NCBI RefSeq assembly: GCF_000374485.1
Contig: NZ_KB894491.1
Location: 372,546 to 436,545, forward strand
Origin: Algicola sagamiensis DSM 14643
Lineage (GTDB): Bacteria; Pseudomonadota; Gammaproteobacteria; Enterobacterales; Alteromonadaceae
Length of the DNA: 64,000 nt
Direction: 5' to 3'
Part shown: one piece after another, positions 16,913-27,457 of the stretch
How positions within the stretch are numbered: position 1 is the stretch's first letter
Layout of the letters: each line of letters starts with the position of its first letter
Notes under the pieces: model-generated
Told to the model about the DNA's origin: nothing
The model's database searches: none
The model's input: only the letters and a program-made list of their open reading frames with translations
Translations under genes and position numbers: made by a program

Positions 16913-19900
16913 TTAAACTGTAGATGTTGAGGTTGCTTCTTCCTTTCCCATTATCCAGCGAAAACCCCGGCGAATATCATCCAAAATGACATACAGAGAA
17001 GGGATCAACAGCAAGGTAATGACCGTCGCAAATAAGATCCCAAATGCTAAAGAGACTGCCATCGGTATCACGATTTGGGCCTGTAAGCTCTTTTCTAATA
17101 CGATGGGTGTTAAACCAAAAAATGTGGTCAAAGAAGTCAGGATAATTGGGCGGAAGCGTTGCGCACCCGATTCAATCACCGCTTCTTTCACAGGCATTCC
17201 CTGTTTCACTTCTCGATTAACAAAATCCACCAAAATTAGACTGTCATTCACCACAACCCCTGACAATGCGATGATCCCAAATAAAGATAGGATGCTCACG
17301 GATAACCCCAAAACGAGGTGTCCAAAAATGGCGCCTATTAAACCAAATGGGATCACAGACATAATAATCAACGGCTGAGAATAAGACTTTAAGGGGATCG
17401 CCATGAGTGCATAAATCAAGAATAGTGCCAGCCCAAGCGCTTTTAGCATTTCCCCCTGTAAATCCTGTTCTTCCTTACTTGATCCCTCCAACGCTGTAGA
17501 TACACTTGGGTGACGCTGACGTAATTCAGGCATAAATTCTTGGTTAATTTCCTGCGTCACTTTTTGCGGCTCAACGCGACCTTTATCCACAGATGCTGTG
17601 ACTGTCACAGAACGCACACCGTCGATTCGGTTTATCGAAGAATAGCCAGGTTCAGTCGTGAACGTTGCGACTGATGAAAACGGAACCTCATCGCCATTGA
17701 TCGTTCGGATCCGCATATTCTCCAGATTTCCTATCGATCGTCGCTCTGATTCTGGGTAACGAACCATGACTTTAATCTCTTCCCCATCCCGTTGGATCCG
17801 CTGTGCTTCTGCACCATAAAACCCTTGACGCACTTGATTGGCAAGATCAGATAAAGATAACCCTAAAGCCTCAGCTTCCGGCTTAATAGAGAGCAAAATT
17901 TCATCGTTTCCACCACTAAAACTATCTTGAATATCAAAAACACCGTTATACGTATTCAGCTTTTGTTTTAACTCTTGTGCTGCTTCTTTGAGATCATCAA
18001 GTGACTTCCCTTTGAGCTGAAAGGATATGTCAGATTTAGGCCCACTAATACTCGCTGAGAATGAAGCTGACTTAAGCCCAGCTATTTCAGGAACACTCTC
18101 ACGCCAACGATTGACGATTTCAAAACCATTGATTTCTCGCCCTTCACTTTTCTCAAGCTCAACAAAAACACTACCTACTGTTTCAGACTCATTCCAGGAA
18201 AGGCGATGTTTCACAACAGACGTTCCAAATTCTTCTTTCAACTGTTGATCCATGCCAAGCAAAGATTGCTCAATCTTTTTTAAGGACTGAACCGTTGTTT
18301 CTGAAGGAGTACCTTCCATCATTTCTACTTTTGCCTGAATAAAATCACTGGGAATGTTTGGAAAGAAAACAGTGCGAACATGTCCACCAGCTAACAAAGC
18401 AAGGACAAGAGAAAACATTCCGATAAAAATCATCAACGTGGTATATCTATTTTCTACCGCACGAATCAAAAGCGGCTGATATTTGTGTTGAATAAGATGC
18501 CGGATCATTCCACTAAACTTCGCACGAGTACGATACAGTAGGGTCTGCTTTTCATCGGGACGTCTGACCTTCATCTTCACTAAATGTGCAGGAAGAATGT
18601 ACTTTGACTCAATAATGGAAAAAAGAAGGCATAAAGAAACAACCATCGCAATCGCTTTCCAGATTGTGCCAAAGTTACCGGACACCATCATCATGGGTAC
18701 AAAAGCGGCAATCGTCGTCAAGACCCCAAAGGTTGCGGGTGTCGCGACCTTTTTGGTACCAATGATCACCGTATCGGCACTGTGACCCCGTTTTTCGATT
18801 TCTGTGTAGACACTTTCGCCGATGATAATTGCATCATCGACGACTATCCCCAGGACCAGTATAAAACCAAATAAACTAATCACATTGATCGATACGTCGA
18901 AGTACTCCAATGGCATCAAAGCCAGTGCACCAAGGAAACAAATCGGGATCCCGATGATCACCCACAGCGCGACTTTTAAATCCAAAAATAAAGTTAACGC
19001 CAGCAAAACTAACAGTCCACCAAAAAACATATTGTTTAGCATGAGATCCAAACGGCCTTGCAGGTAGAAAGAGCTATCACCCCAGTGATCTAAAGTGACG
19101 GAATCAGGCAGTGTTTGCTTTTTCTCTGCGACATACGCTTTAACTGCTTTGGCAACATCAAATACGCTTTCATCCCCAGATGCGCTGATTTGGACACTCA
19201 CACTCGGTTTTCCATTAAACATCGAGTAATTCACTTCATCCACAAAGCTATCATTGATTGTTGCCACATCAGAAAGCAAAATTCGGGTTCCGTCTGCCGC
19301 AGTTCTAAGCACAATATTTGCAAAATCATTGGCACGATATGCCTGTCCCTTTGTGCGAAGGAGGAAATTTCCAGCCTCCGATTTGATCGTACCGCCAGGG
19401 AGATCCAATGAAGAGCGACGAACCGCGTTAACAACATCATCGAAGGTCAGTTCATATTGACGCAGATTATATTCGGAAATCTCAATACCCACTTCATATT
19501 GCCTTTCTCCTACAAGTTTTACTTTAGATACATCCGGCAACAGTTTGAGCTCATCTCGGACTTCCTTCGCAAACTCTTTCAAACCTCGTTCGTCCAAGTC
19601 CCCATAAATGGATAACCAAAGGACATCTCTTGGGTATCGAGAACGATAGACAATCGGTTTTTCCGCTAAATTTGGGAAGCTGGAAATGGAGTCGACCTGC
19701 CCTTTCACTTCATCCATCAACTCCTGAAGCTCATAGCCATCTTCAACTTCCACCAGTACCGTACCCATTCCTTCCGAAGCAGTTGAAGTAATTTTCTTTT
19801 TCCCTTCAACATCTTGAAGGACTTCCTCTACCTTATCGATGATCCCCTCTTCCACTTCTTTCGGAGCGGCACCTGGATAAGCCACACGAATGGTAATTGT

Positions 19901-20044
19901 TTTTGGCTCTATGGAGGGAAACATCTCTTTTTTAATCGAAAAAGCAGAAGCAAAACCAACAATCATGATAATGATCATGAGTAAATTCGCAGCGACACTG
20001 TTGCGGGCAAACCAAGCGATGATCCCTTTGTTGGTATCAATCAT
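16913..20044 (-). CDS. RND efflux transporter permease subunit
   Basis: 1043 residues, the standard length of HAE1-type RND pumps. TM1 is in the first 40 residues (NSVAANLLMIIIMIVGF). TM4 carries the proton-relay acidic pair in LGIVVDDAIIIGE, and the second half repeats the fold with LSGVVVNDSLILVDF. Its start ATG overlaps the stop of the adaptor gene (ATGA at 20041-20044), so the adaptor is translated first. It would export hydrophobic compounds across the envelope with the adaptor and a TolC-like channel encoded elsewhere. The substrate is unknown; it is not of the CzcA metal type by its motifs. Confidence 0.92.
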   Translation of the reverse strand: MIDTNKGIIAWFARNSVAANLLMIIIMIVGFASAFSIKKEMFPSIEPKTITIRVAYPGAAPKEVEEGIIDKVEEVLQDVEGKKKITSTASEGMGTVLVEVEDGYELQELMDEVKGQVDSISSFPNLAEKPIVYRSRYPRDVLWLSIYGDLDERGLKEFAKEVRDELKLLPDVSKVKLVGERQYEVGIEISEYNLRQYELTFDDVVNAVRRSSLDLPGGTIKSEAGNFLLRTKGQAYRANDFANIVLRTAADGTRILLSDVATINDSFVDEVNYSMFNGKPSVSVQISASGDESVFDVAKAVKAYVAEKKQTLPDSVTLDHWGDSSFYLQGRLDLMLNNMFFGGLLVLLALTLFLDLKVALWVIIGIPICFLGALALMPLEYFDVSINVISLFGFILVLGIVVDDAIIIGESVYTEIEKRGHSADTVIIGTKKVATPATFGVLTTIAAFVPMMMVSGNFGTIWKAIAMVVSLCLLFSIIESKYILPAHLVKMKVRRPDEKQTLLYRTRAKFSGMIRHLIQHKYQPLLIRAVENRYTTLMIFIGMFSLVLALLAGGHVRTVFFPNIPSDFIQAKVEMMEGTPSETTVQSLKKIEQSLLGMDQQLKEEFGTSVVKHRLSWNESETVGSVFVELEKSEGREINGFEIVNRWRESVPEIAGLKSASFSASISGPKSDISFQLKGKSLDDLKEAAQELKQKLNTYNGVFDIQDSFSGGNDEILLSIKPEAEALGLSLSDLANQVRQGFYGAEAQRIQRDGEEIKVMVRYPESERRSIGNLENMRIRTINGDEVPFSSVATFTTEPGYSSINRIDGVRSVTVTASVDKGRVEPQKVTQEINQEFMPELRQRHPSVSTALEGSSKEEQDLQGEMLKALGLALFLIYALMAIPLKSYSQPLIIMSVIPFGLIGAIFGHLVLGLSVSILSLFGIIALSGVVVNDSLILVDFVNREVKQGMPVKEAVIESGAQRFRPIILTSLTTFFGLTPIVLEKSLQAQIVIPMAVSLAFGILFATVITLLLIPSLYVILDDIRRGFRWIMGKEEATSTSTV

Positions 20045-21246
20045 AGAGCACTTCCTCTGGCAGCGATCGCACTTTTATCAGACTCAGAAATCTCCTTTTT
20101 ATCTTGGTGACTCATCCGAACCTCCATACCTTCAAGTGGATTTGCGATTGCTGATATCGCCACTTTATCCCCGGTCGACAATCCATCATGAATGTATACA
20201 TGACGCTGATCGGTACGCGCCACCTCAACTTGACGAATACGCAATCGACTTTCTTCATCCACTAATAACACACGGTTTCCAGATTTGAGAACATGGCGAG
20301 GAAGCACTACGATATTATTGACTTGCGCCCCTTCAATTTTGGCTTGAACGAAGCGGCCATACTGGAGCGGTAAATGGCCGTTCTGCGTCAATTGATAAGG
20401 GTCTTTGACTTGGGCAACCAAATACATGACCCGGCTTTTCTCATCGAATGTTCCTTCCGATCTCGTCACACGTGCAGACCATTCATGTGACTTTCCAGAA
20501 ATGCTCGCTTTGAGTGTCACGAGCGGGCCATTATCCGATTGGAATTGTTTTGGAAGATTGATAAACGCTAAATCCTGATCCGTCACTGGTAATCGAACTT
20601 CAGCATAAGCAGTTCCATAAATATTGGCCAGCAACTGGCCAGCCGTCACAAACTGACCAATATCTACATGTTTACTTTTAACCAGCCCATCGATTGGGGC
20701 TGCAATCACAGTCCGCTCTAGATCTCGTTGTGCTTTTTCCAAATTTGCTTCTGCCGAACGGACATTGGCATATTCCCGTGCTAATTGTGGTTTTCTGAGA
20801 TACAAAGTGGGTGCTTCACCTTTCATGAATGATCGCCATTCTTTTTCTGCCACTTTTGCGCGAGCTCGCTCTTCTACAAGCGCTGCTTTTGCCTGTGCAA
20901 GTACGGCTTCTGCTGACTTTACCGCTGAGCTGTAATCACTTTGCTCTAATCGAACTAGAATATCGCCTTTTTTGAAAAAGCCGCCATTCACAAATGTGGG
21001 AGAAACTTCAAGAATTTTTCCTGAGACCTGGCTCACAAGATTTGTTTTAATATTTGGCGCGACCGTCCCTTGAGACTGAATTGTATAAGTGACATTGGAT
21101 TGCACCACAGGTTGAACTTCAACAAGCAGCGCTTTTCTCACTTCTTCCTTTTTCTCGGGAGGCTTTTTTAGGGAAACGAGTGCTCCAGCACCCAATAGGA
21201 AAATCATCAACACAATGATTGGAAGAAAGACACGTCTTTTGTTCAT
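20041..21246 (-). CDS. RND efflux periplasmic adaptor subunit (HlyD/AcrA family)
   Basis: 401 residues from the ATG at 21246, which has AAAGGA upstream; a frame opening at 21282 is less likely. One N-terminal membrane anchor (VFLPIIVLMIFLLGAGALVS), then the lipoyl half-motif (VSQVSGKILEVSP, FFKKGDILVRLE), a long coiled-coil of AEAVLAQAKAALVEERARAK type, and the return lipoyl half IAAPIDGLVKSKHVDIGQFV. It bridges the RND pump at 16.9-20.0 kb to an outer-membrane channel. Confidence 0.92.
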   Translation of the reverse strand: MNKRRVFLPIIVLMIFLLGAGALVSLKKPPEKKEEVRKALLVEVQPVVQSNVTYTIQSQGTVAPNIKTNLVSQVSGKILEVSPTFVNGGFFKKGDILVRLEQSDYSSAVKSAEAVLAQAKAALVEERARAKVAEKEWRSFMKGEAPTLYLRKPQLAREYANVRSAEANLEKAQRDLERTVIAAPIDGLVKSKHVDIGQFVTAGQLLANIYGTAYAEVRLPVTDQDLAFINLPKQFQSDNGPLVTLKASISGKSHEWSARVTRSEGTFDEKSRVMYLVAQVKDPYQLTQNGHLPLQYGRFVQAKIEGAQVNNIVVLPRHVLKSGNRVLLVDEESRLRIRQVEVARTDQRHVYIHDGLSTGDKVAISAIANPLEGMEVRMSHQDKKEISESDKSAIAARGSAL

Positions 21247-21462
21247 CTGGCTGGTCCTTTTTCGTATCAAAACACTCAACACATTTGAGTATCACGCCAT
21301 GATAATGTGTTTCTTAAAAATCTAATAGTTTAAAGCTGTTACAAGATGTAACAAAACTGGAGACAGAGCATCTATGAGAGTTTAGTGTGCAGATGGAAAG
21401 AAATCACGTCAGAAGGAAGAATGAGGCACCAAGTCAGTACCTCAGCTTGTACTCTGCATTTT

Positions 21463-22581
21463 TTAGCATTTCTCGAGGGCAATACAGCCGACGGAATACC
21501 CTGCACCAAAAGAACATAAAATAGCTTTATCACCTGCCATCAGGTCTTGATGCGTTCGATGGTAAGCAATGATCGACCCCGCAGAAGCCGTGTTTGCAAA
21601 TTCATCCAAAATAATGGGCGCTTCATCATCCGTTGCATCACGCCCCAAAATCTTCTTCGCAGCAAAAAGATTCATATTGATATTCGCTTGATGTAACCAC
21701 ATTCTGCGAACACTCTCGACAGACCACTCAAGTTCTTTCAACTGAGACGTGATCACATCCACAACGATCGGAAGTAATTCTTTAAAAACTTTTCGGCCTT
21801 GCTGTTTAAAAAATGGATTGTCATCAGGCAGCTCAGCATGACAGTGGTCTGTGTAAGAATAATCACAACGGATATTATTCGAAAAGCTGGTCTTCAGCTT
21901 ACTTGCAATGACTTTGAACGCGTGCTCTGAAGTACAAGTCTCTTTCTTCTCAAGAATCGTTGCTGTACACACATCGCCAAAAATAAAGTGACTGTCTCGG
22001 TTTTTATAATTCACCTGCGGCGAAGCAAACTCTGGATTGACGACAAGCGCGACACTCGCCATACCTGACTGAATTGAAGCAATGGCATTGGAAATACCAA
22101 ATGTTGCCGAAGAACAAGCGACATTCATGTCATATGCATAGCCACCTGCACCCAATTCTTTTTGTAACTCCACGGCCAAAGCTGGATATGAACGCTGCAT
22201 GTTTGAACATGCAACAATCACCAGGTCAACATCTTCTACAGTCTTATTCGCTGCTTCGAGAGCCTGTTTGGCAGCATGAACGGCCATTTCCACCATTTCC
22301 GGCGCTTGCTCTTCACCACGCTTTGGAAACATGGGACGCATAACTTTTGGGTCAACAATACCATCTTTGTACAACACATAGCGCGCACGGATACCAGATG
22401 CTTTCTCGATAAATTCTGCACTGGATTGAGGGAGTGCTTCTATCTCTCCTGACTCAATTTCACGTTGATGTTCCGTATTAAACGCATCTACATAGGTGTT
22501 ATAGGCACTTACCAGTTCTTCATTGGTCACCACATTCGGTGGCACATACAGACCAGAACCGGAAATCACGATATCTGTCAT
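21463..22581 (-). CDS. Beta-ketoacyl-ACP synthase III-like enzyme (KAS III)
   Basis: 372 residues from the ATG at 22581, which follows GAAGAGAG. The thiolase-fold catalytic triad is visible: C156 in NVACSSATF, H297 in WLHQANINM and N330 in EFANTASAGS. It is longer than FabH (about 317) and has an insert after the N-terminal ISGSGLYVPPNVVTNEEL. It resembles the FabH-like synthases that feed medium-chain acyl-CoA into fatty acid synthesis (the PA3286 type in Pseudomonas), but the acyl donor is an inference. It lies 70 bases downstream of the CoxE/VWA gene on the same strand. Confidence 0.85.
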   Translation of the reverse strand: MTDIVISGSGLYVPPNVVTNEELVSAYNTYVDAFNTEHQREIESGEIEALPQSSAEFIEKASGIRARYVLYKDGIVDPKVMRPMFPKRGEEQAPEMVEMAVHAAKQALEAANKTVEDVDLVIVACSNMQRSYPALAVELQKELGAGGYAYDMNVACSSATFGISNAIASIQSGMASVALVVNPEFASPQVNYKNRDSHFIFGDVCTATILEKKETCTSEHAFKVIASKLKTSFSNNIRCDYSYTDHCHAELPDDNPFFKQQGRKVFKELLPIVVDVITSQLKELEWSVESVRRMWLHQANINMNLFAAKKILGRDATDDEAPIILDEFANTASAGSIIAYHRTHQDLMAGDKAILCSFGAGYSVGCIALEKC

Positions 22582-22651
22582 GGAACTCTCTTCATCATTT
22601 TCAATGCTTTGAATTGCCCTCATTATCAGGACAATTCAAATAATTACAAGT

Positions 22652-23821
22652 TTAAGTCAGCGATTTAATCGCTGTACTGATCCCATCCAGTGTCAATGGA
22701 AACATTCTTTCATCCATGAGTCCTCTCATCTGTTGAATCGAGGGGTAATATCCCCAAATTTCCTCTGATTGAGGGTTCAGCCATGCCGCTTTATCAAAAT
22801 GATGCACCAATCGCTGCATCCAAACTTCTCCCGACTCCTCGTTCCAGTGTTCCACGCTACCTCCTGGGTATGCGATTTCATAAGGCCCCATCGTCGCATC
22901 ACCGACAAAAATCACTTTATAATCGCGCCCAAAGCGATGAATGATATCGAATGTATCAATCACTTCACTGTAGCGTCGTGTACTATCTTTCCAAACGCCT
23001 TCATAAATGCAATTGTGAAAGTAAAAAAATTCAAGGTGTTTGAATTCACCATGCGCCGCAGAGAACAAGTCCTGGCAAATTTGAACATGATCATCCATCG
23101 ACCCGCCGACATCAAAAAACATCAGTACGTTGACAGCATTATGTCGCTCTGGGCGCATATTCACATCCAACATACCTTTTTTAGCTGTTCCATGAATCGT
23201 TTCGTGCAGATCTAATTCTTCACTCGCACCGACACGGGCAAACTTACGTAATTTTTTCAGCGCCAACTTCATATTTCTGGAACCTAATTCTGCATCTGAG
23301 TCGAGATTTCGAAAAGCGCGCTTATCCCAGACTTTCGCGGCCTGCCGATTTCGATTCCCTTTTTGGCCGATGCGGATCCCTCCAGGGTGGAAGCCATAAG
23401 CTCCAAAAGGTGAAGTCCCGCCTGTCCCAATCCATTTATTGCCACCAGCATGACGCTTTTGTTGTTCCTTCATCCGTTCGCGAAATTTTTCCATCAGCTC
23501 TTCCAAGCTACTCAGTGATTGAAGTTTGGCTTTTTCTTCTTCAGTCAAAAACTTCTCGAATTCCTTACGTAACCATTCCTCGGGGATTTCTCCTTCCAGC
23601 CAGTCAATGGATTGAATACCCTCAAAATATTCACCAAATCCACGGTCGAAACGGTCGTAATGCGTTTCATCTTTCACTAAAACGGCGCGAGAGAGATAAT
23701 AAAAACCTTCAATATCTGCAAAAACGATCCCCTTTTCCAGCGCATTCAGCAAATCGAGATATTCCCGTAGAGTGCAAGGTACTCGATGTTTGCGTAACGT
23801 CATGAAAAAATCGATCAGCAT
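22652..23821 (-). CDS. VWA domain protein, CoxE family
   Basis: 389 residues. The N-terminal part (DFFMTLRKHRVPCTLREYLDL) and the C-terminal von Willebrand A fold with a variant MIDAS site (FFDVGGSMDDH) identify the CoxE-like partner of MoxR ATPases. The middle is rich in Lys and Gly (GNKWIGTGGTSPFGAYGFHP). Such pairs act as chaperones that load or activate other proteins. The gene begins one base after the stop of the MoxR gene, so the two are translationally coupled. The client protein is unknown. Confidence 0.85.
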   Translation of the reverse strand: MLIDFFMTLRKHRVPCTLREYLDLLNALEKGIVFADIEGFYYLSRAVLVKDETHYDRFDRGFGEYFEGIQSIDWLEGEIPEEWLRKEFEKFLTEEEKAKLQSLSSLEELMEKFRERMKEQQKRHAGGNKWIGTGGTSPFGAYGFHPGGIRIGQKGNRNRQAAKVWDKRAFRNLDSDAELGSRNMKLALKKLRKFARVGASEELDLHETIHGTAKKGMLDVNMRPERHNAVNVLMFFDVGGSMDDHVQICQDLFSAAHGEFKHLEFFYFHNCIYEGVWKDSTRRYSEVIDTFDIIHRFGRDYKVIFVGDATMGPYEIAYPGGSVEHWNEESGEVWMQRLVHHFDKAAWLNPQSEEIWGYYPSIQQMRGLMDERMFPLTLDGISTAIKSLT

Positions 23822-23822
23822 C

Positions 23823-24668
23823 TTAAGCTCCGTGCCTACGTGTCATAAAGGCTATTTTTTCGATGAGAGAAACATCCTGTTCATTCTTTAATAGCGCACC
23901 AAATAATGGCATCAAACCGCCTTCGTTTTGCTTGTCTTGAAGCACCGCTGGATCGATATCTTCTGCAAGCAGTAATTTCAACCAATCAAGCAGCTCTGAT
24001 GTAGATGGTTTTTTCTTTAATCCAGTCACTTCTCGAAGCTGGAAAAATGAATTGAGGGCAACGGCGAGGAGATCTTTTTTCAAGTCAGGGTAATGTACAT
24101 TGACGATTGCCTGCATTTCTTCTGGTGTTGGGAATTGAATGTAATGGAAAAAGCAACGACGGAGAAAGGCATCTGGAAGTTCTTTTTCGTTATTTGAAGT
24201 AATGATGACTATCGGTCTTTGTTGCGCACTGATCACTTCCTGCGTTTCATACACATGAAACTCCATGCGATCCAGTTCTTGTAACAAATCATTAGGAAAC
24301 TCAATATCCGCTTTATCGATTTCATCTATCAGTAAAACGGGACGATTGGGGGCTTCAAATGCCTGCCATAGCTTTCCTTTGACAATATAATTACTGATGT
24401 CATGAACACGCTCATCACCAAGTTGACTGTCTCTTAATCGGGATACGGCATCATATTCATATAACCCTTGTTGCGCTTTGGTTGTTGACTTGATGTGCCA
24501 TTGGATCAGATCTGTATCCAAAGCTTTGGCTAATTCTTCTGCCAACATGGTTTTGCCTGTCCCTGGCTCTCCTTTGATGAGTAATGGCTTTTCCAGTGTT
24601 ACTGCCGCATTGACGGCCAGTTGCAACTCCTGCGATGCAATATATTCGTCCGTACCACGAAATGTCAT
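23823..24668 (-). CDS. MoxR-family AAA+ ATPase
   Basis: 281 residues from the ATG at 24668 (AGAAAAAGG upstream); a frame open to 24737 has no ribosome site. Walker A is GEPGTGKT, Walker B is VLLIDEIDK, sensor 1 lies in IVIITSNNEKELPDAFLRRC with the arginine finger region. This is the APE2220/CoxD-like subgroup that works with a VWA partner, here the next gene. Expected location is the cytoplasm. Confidence 0.9.
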   Translation of the reverse strand: MTFRGTDEYIASQELQLAVNAAVTLEKPLLIKGEPGTGKTMLAEELAKALDTDLIQWHIKSTTKAQQGLYEYDAVSRLRDSQLGDERVHDISNYIVKGKLWQAFEAPNRPVLLIDEIDKADIEFPNDLLQELDRMEFHVYETQEVISAQQRPIVIITSNNEKELPDAFLRRCFFHYIQFPTPEEMQAIVNVHYPDLKKDLLAVALNSFFQLREVTGLKKKPSTSELLDWLKLLLAEDIDPAVLQDKQNEGGLMPLFGALLKNEQDVSLIEKIAFMTRRHGA

Positions 24669-24924
24669 ACCTTTTTCTCTTTTCAAATGGTGATTTATCC
24701 TGCATTGTATCGGAGTGTCTGACAACATCACAATCATGTACGATGAATTATCTCTTGCGATATATGAATAAAAAATTATAAAAAAATGCTCATGTATAAC
24801 GTTTAGACATAATTTATAGCGAAACTATCCTTCTTTCTCACGCTGTTCAGAGTAAGCTTCTAAGGATGCAACGATGGGTAGGAAAAGCCTTTACCCAATG
24901 TAATTTTCTATGAGGTAAGAAACG

Positions 24925-25890
24925 ATGACGGTATTTGAAGATAACTCACTTTCCATAGGGAATACCCCGTTAGTGAAGCTCAATCGTGTCACAAAAGGAA
25001 ACGTGATCGCCAAAATTGAATCTCGCAACCCAAGCTTTAGTGTCAAATGCCGAATCGGTGCCAGCATGATCTGGGATGCTGAGAAAAAAGGTCTCTTGAA
25101 AGAAGGAAAAGAAATTATTGAGCCAACATCCGGTAATACCGGGATTGCTCTGGCATTTGTCGCTGCATCTAAAGGTTATTCGCTGACACTAACCATGCCA
25201 AATACCATGAGCCTGGAACGTAGGAAACTACTCAAGGCGCTGGGTGCCAAGCTCGTCCTCACAGAAGGCCCAAAAGGAATGAAAGGTGCGGTCGATAAAG
25301 CCCAAGAGATTTACGATCAAAATCCAGAAAAATACGTCCTGCTGCAACAATTTGAAAACCCGGCAAACCCAGAGATCCACTTTAAAACAACCGGACCTGA
25401 GATCTGGGAAGGTACACAAGGTGATGTGGACGTGTTCATCGCAGGCGTTGGCACAGGTGGCACAATCACAGGTGTCAGCCGCTACTTAAAATACGAAAAG
25501 AAAAAAAAGGTGCTTTCCGTTGCTGTTGAGCCAAGTGATTCTCCAGTGATCTCACAAAAACTTGCGGGTGAAGAACTGAAGCCAGGTCCACATAAGATTC
25601 AAGGGATCGGCGCTGGATTTATTCCTGGCAACCTCGACCTGGAAGTGGTCGACCGTGTTGAGACTGTCTCCAATGAAGAGGCGATGGATATGGCACACCG
25701 TCTAATGAAAGAAGAAGGTATTCTTGCTGGCATTTCTAGTGGTGCGGCCATTGTTGCAGCCAACCGAATTGCAGAGCAACCAGAGTATACGGACAAAACA
25801 ATCGTTGTTGTACTCCCTAGTTCAGCAGAGAGATATTTAACCTCTCCGTTATTTGCTGACTATTTTACTGAGCAGGAGCTCAGTCAATAA
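24925..25890 (+). CDS. cysK: Cysteine synthase A (O-acetylserine sulfhydrylase)
   Basis: 321 residues, aligned throughout with E. coli CysK by eye. The PLP lysine is K41 in [12 protein letters not shown]. The substrate loop [16 protein letters not shown], the phosphate-binding [14 protein letters not shown] and the C-terminal [10 protein letters not shown] are all present. It makes cysteine from O-acetylserine and sulfide. It stands alone, with ATGAGGTAAGAA before the ATG and a strong terminator 58 bases after the stop. Confidence 0.95.
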   Translation: MTVFEDNSLSIGNTPLVKLNRVTKGNVIAKIESRNPSFSVKCRIGASMIWDAEKKGLLKEGKEIIEPTSGNTGIALAFVAASKGYSLTLTMPNTMSLERRKLLKALGAKLVLTEGPKGMKGAVDKAQEIYDQNPEKYVLLQQFENPANPEIHFKTTGPEIWEGTQGDVDVFIAGVGTGGTITGVSRYLKYEKKKKVLSVAVEPSDSPVISQKLAGEELKPGPHKIQGIGAGFIPGNLDLEVVDRVETVSNEEAMDMAHRLMKEEGILAGISSGAAIVAANRIAEQPEYTDKTIVVVLPSSAERYLTSPLFADYFTEQELSQ

Positions 25891-25947
25891 CCCTCGTTTT
25901 GGGCTTATCTGTTTTTGCCCAGAGGGAACTATCTCCAACAACAAGTT

Positions 25948-25982
25948 GTGCACGCTACTCCCAACAGCGTGCACGCTTTTTT
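25948..25982 (+). terminator. Terminator after cysK
   Basis: GTGCACGCT (25948-25956) pairs perfectly with AGCGTGCAC (25966-25974) around a nine-base loop, followed by GC and six T. A textbook factor-independent terminator. Confidence 0.9.
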
Positions 25983-26074
25983 CTAGCAAAGTATCTCAGT
26001 TGATGATGTTGACCCAACTTTAAAACCAAATCATACTCAATAAATTCAAACGCTGAACAGCTTACATAGCTCAT

Positions 26075-26854
26075 ATGAGACTGTTGCTCATTTCTTTTTT
26101 ATTGTTCACATTTCCTTTATTCGCCACACAGAAAATTGAAATTGTGACGGGTGAATGGGCTCCTTTTTCAGGAAAAAAGTTGCCTGAAAAAGGCCTTGTT
26201 TTACAAATTATTCGTGAAGCCTATCGGCAGCAAGGAGTCACCGCTGAATTTTTTTTCACCCCTTGGGCCAGAGCAATGCAGTTTGCAACATCAGGTAAAA
26301 CGATTGCTTCAGCTTTCTGGGTCAAGAGTGCTGAACGCGAAAAAACGGTGATCTATTCAGACCCTGTGTTTCTTTCTACAGCTCATTTCTTTTATTTGAA
26401 AAAAGTACGATTTCACTGGAAGCAACCGACGGACTTATACGGTAAAAATATAGGAATTGGGCGTGGTTATTATTATGGAGACACGCTTGAAGATCTCGAG
26501 AAGAAGCAACGAATACAAGTCACACGAACCACACACGAAACAGATCTCTTTCAATTACTCATTCAAAACCAACTGGATTTGGTCATAACCGAAGTCAACA
26601 TCGGCAGGTACATGCTACAAAATCAAATGAGAAGTAAAATGAGAGGACTGGTAGATGCCCATCCAACACCTTTCTATATCAGTGAACTTCATGTTGTCTA
26701 TTCTCGAAAGCGGCATGAGAGCACCATGTTTCTCAAACAGCTCAATCAGGGGCTCAAAGCCATTCAAGAGTCCGGTCGTTATCAAGCGATCATCGACACT
26801 TATATGAATGGTGCGTTACGTGGAAAAATAGACTCAAATCTAAAGAAGGAATGA
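26075..26854 (+). CDS. Periplasmic substrate-binding protein-like (orphan)
   Basis: 259 residues with a signal peptide (LLLISFLLFTFPLFA). Shows the local family signatures: VTGEWAPFSGKKLPEKGLV, FFFTPWARAM, YSDPVFLS and GKNIGIGRGYYYGDTLE. These are shared with the five-gene cluster at 34.9-39.2 kb. It belongs to the amino-acid-type binding-protein fold (SBP_bac_3). No transporter genes are nearby. The ribosome site is weak, so the start is supported mainly by the signal peptide. Confidence 0.8.
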   Translation: MRLLLISFLLFTFPLFATQKIEIVTGEWAPFSGKKLPEKGLVLQIIREAYRQQGVTAEFFFTPWARAMQFATSGKTIASAFWVKSAEREKTVIYSDPVFLSTAHFFYLKKVRFHWKQPTDLYGKNIGIGRGYYYGDTLEDLEKKQRIQVTRTTHETDLFQLLIQNQLDLVITEVNIGRYMLQNQMRSKMRGLVDAHPTPFYISELHVVYSRKRHESTMFLKQLNQGLKAIQESGRYQAIIDTYMNGALRGKIDSNLKKE

Positions 26855-27022
26855 GCATACAAGAAACTTGAGCATATGTTAAAAATCACATGTTCAAAAT
26901 ATATACTCAAGGCGACTGTTCCTTGCATCCCATAGCTTAGTTCAGGATCAATAGGTATTGAGTGGCAGCAAAATTACTTAACCTCGTCTAAGCTGGTTCA
27001 TGGATGTATGGCGAGGGTTGTG

Positions 27023-27457
27023 CTAAATTCTTGTTTTTTGTTCATGCTCTTTCATGCTCTGGTTAACACGCGATACTAGTTTTTGCGAATCAAACCCTCG
27101 GACATAACCATCCTTAAATAAAATGAGTGGGATGGGGCCCTCCCCTAAATTCTCATAGATTGTTTTCGCCGCTTTATCTTGATGGATATCTAAAAAGACA
27201 AAAGGCACCTGACGCTGTATAAACCATTGTTTTGTTTGTTCACAGAATTTACACCATGAAGCACCGACAATGATGTGTTTAGTTTGGTAGGCTGCAAGGA
27301 TTTCAGAGAAATCTTGATTCACTTCAACCGGAAACTGCGAGACCGACTGTGTGTGTCGCCATTCAAAATACCAGCGACCACAAGCAAATGTCCCAAGAAA
27401 AACAGCAAATATGAAAAAAAAGACCTTGAGCGTATCAATGAGCTGTACAAGCGACAT
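27023..27457 (-). CDS. Membrane-anchored thioredoxin/glutaredoxin-like protein
   Basis: 144 residues. One N-terminal membrane segment (VFFFIFAVFLGTFACG) followed by a small thioredoxin fold whose redox motif is WCKFC in IVGASWCKFCEQTKQWF, and the cis-proline region GPIPLILFKDG. The likely topology places the domain in the periplasm, where it could act as a thiol-disulfide exchange protein. No partner gene is adjacent, so its target is unknown. The neighbouring cysK may be coincidental. Confidence 0.75.
   Translation of the reverse strand: MSLVQLIDTLKVFFFIFAVFLGTFACGRWYFEWRHTQSVSQFPVEVNQDFSEILAAYQTKHIIVGASWCKFCEQTKQWFIQRQVPFVFLDIHQDKAAKTIYENLGEGPIPLILFKDGYVRGFDSQKLVSRVNQSMKEHEQKTRI

Noticed and set aside
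22769-23215. 148-codon plus-strand frame
   Set aside because: It lies wholly inside the CoxE/VWA gene on the other strand, has no ribosome site and no recognisable family.
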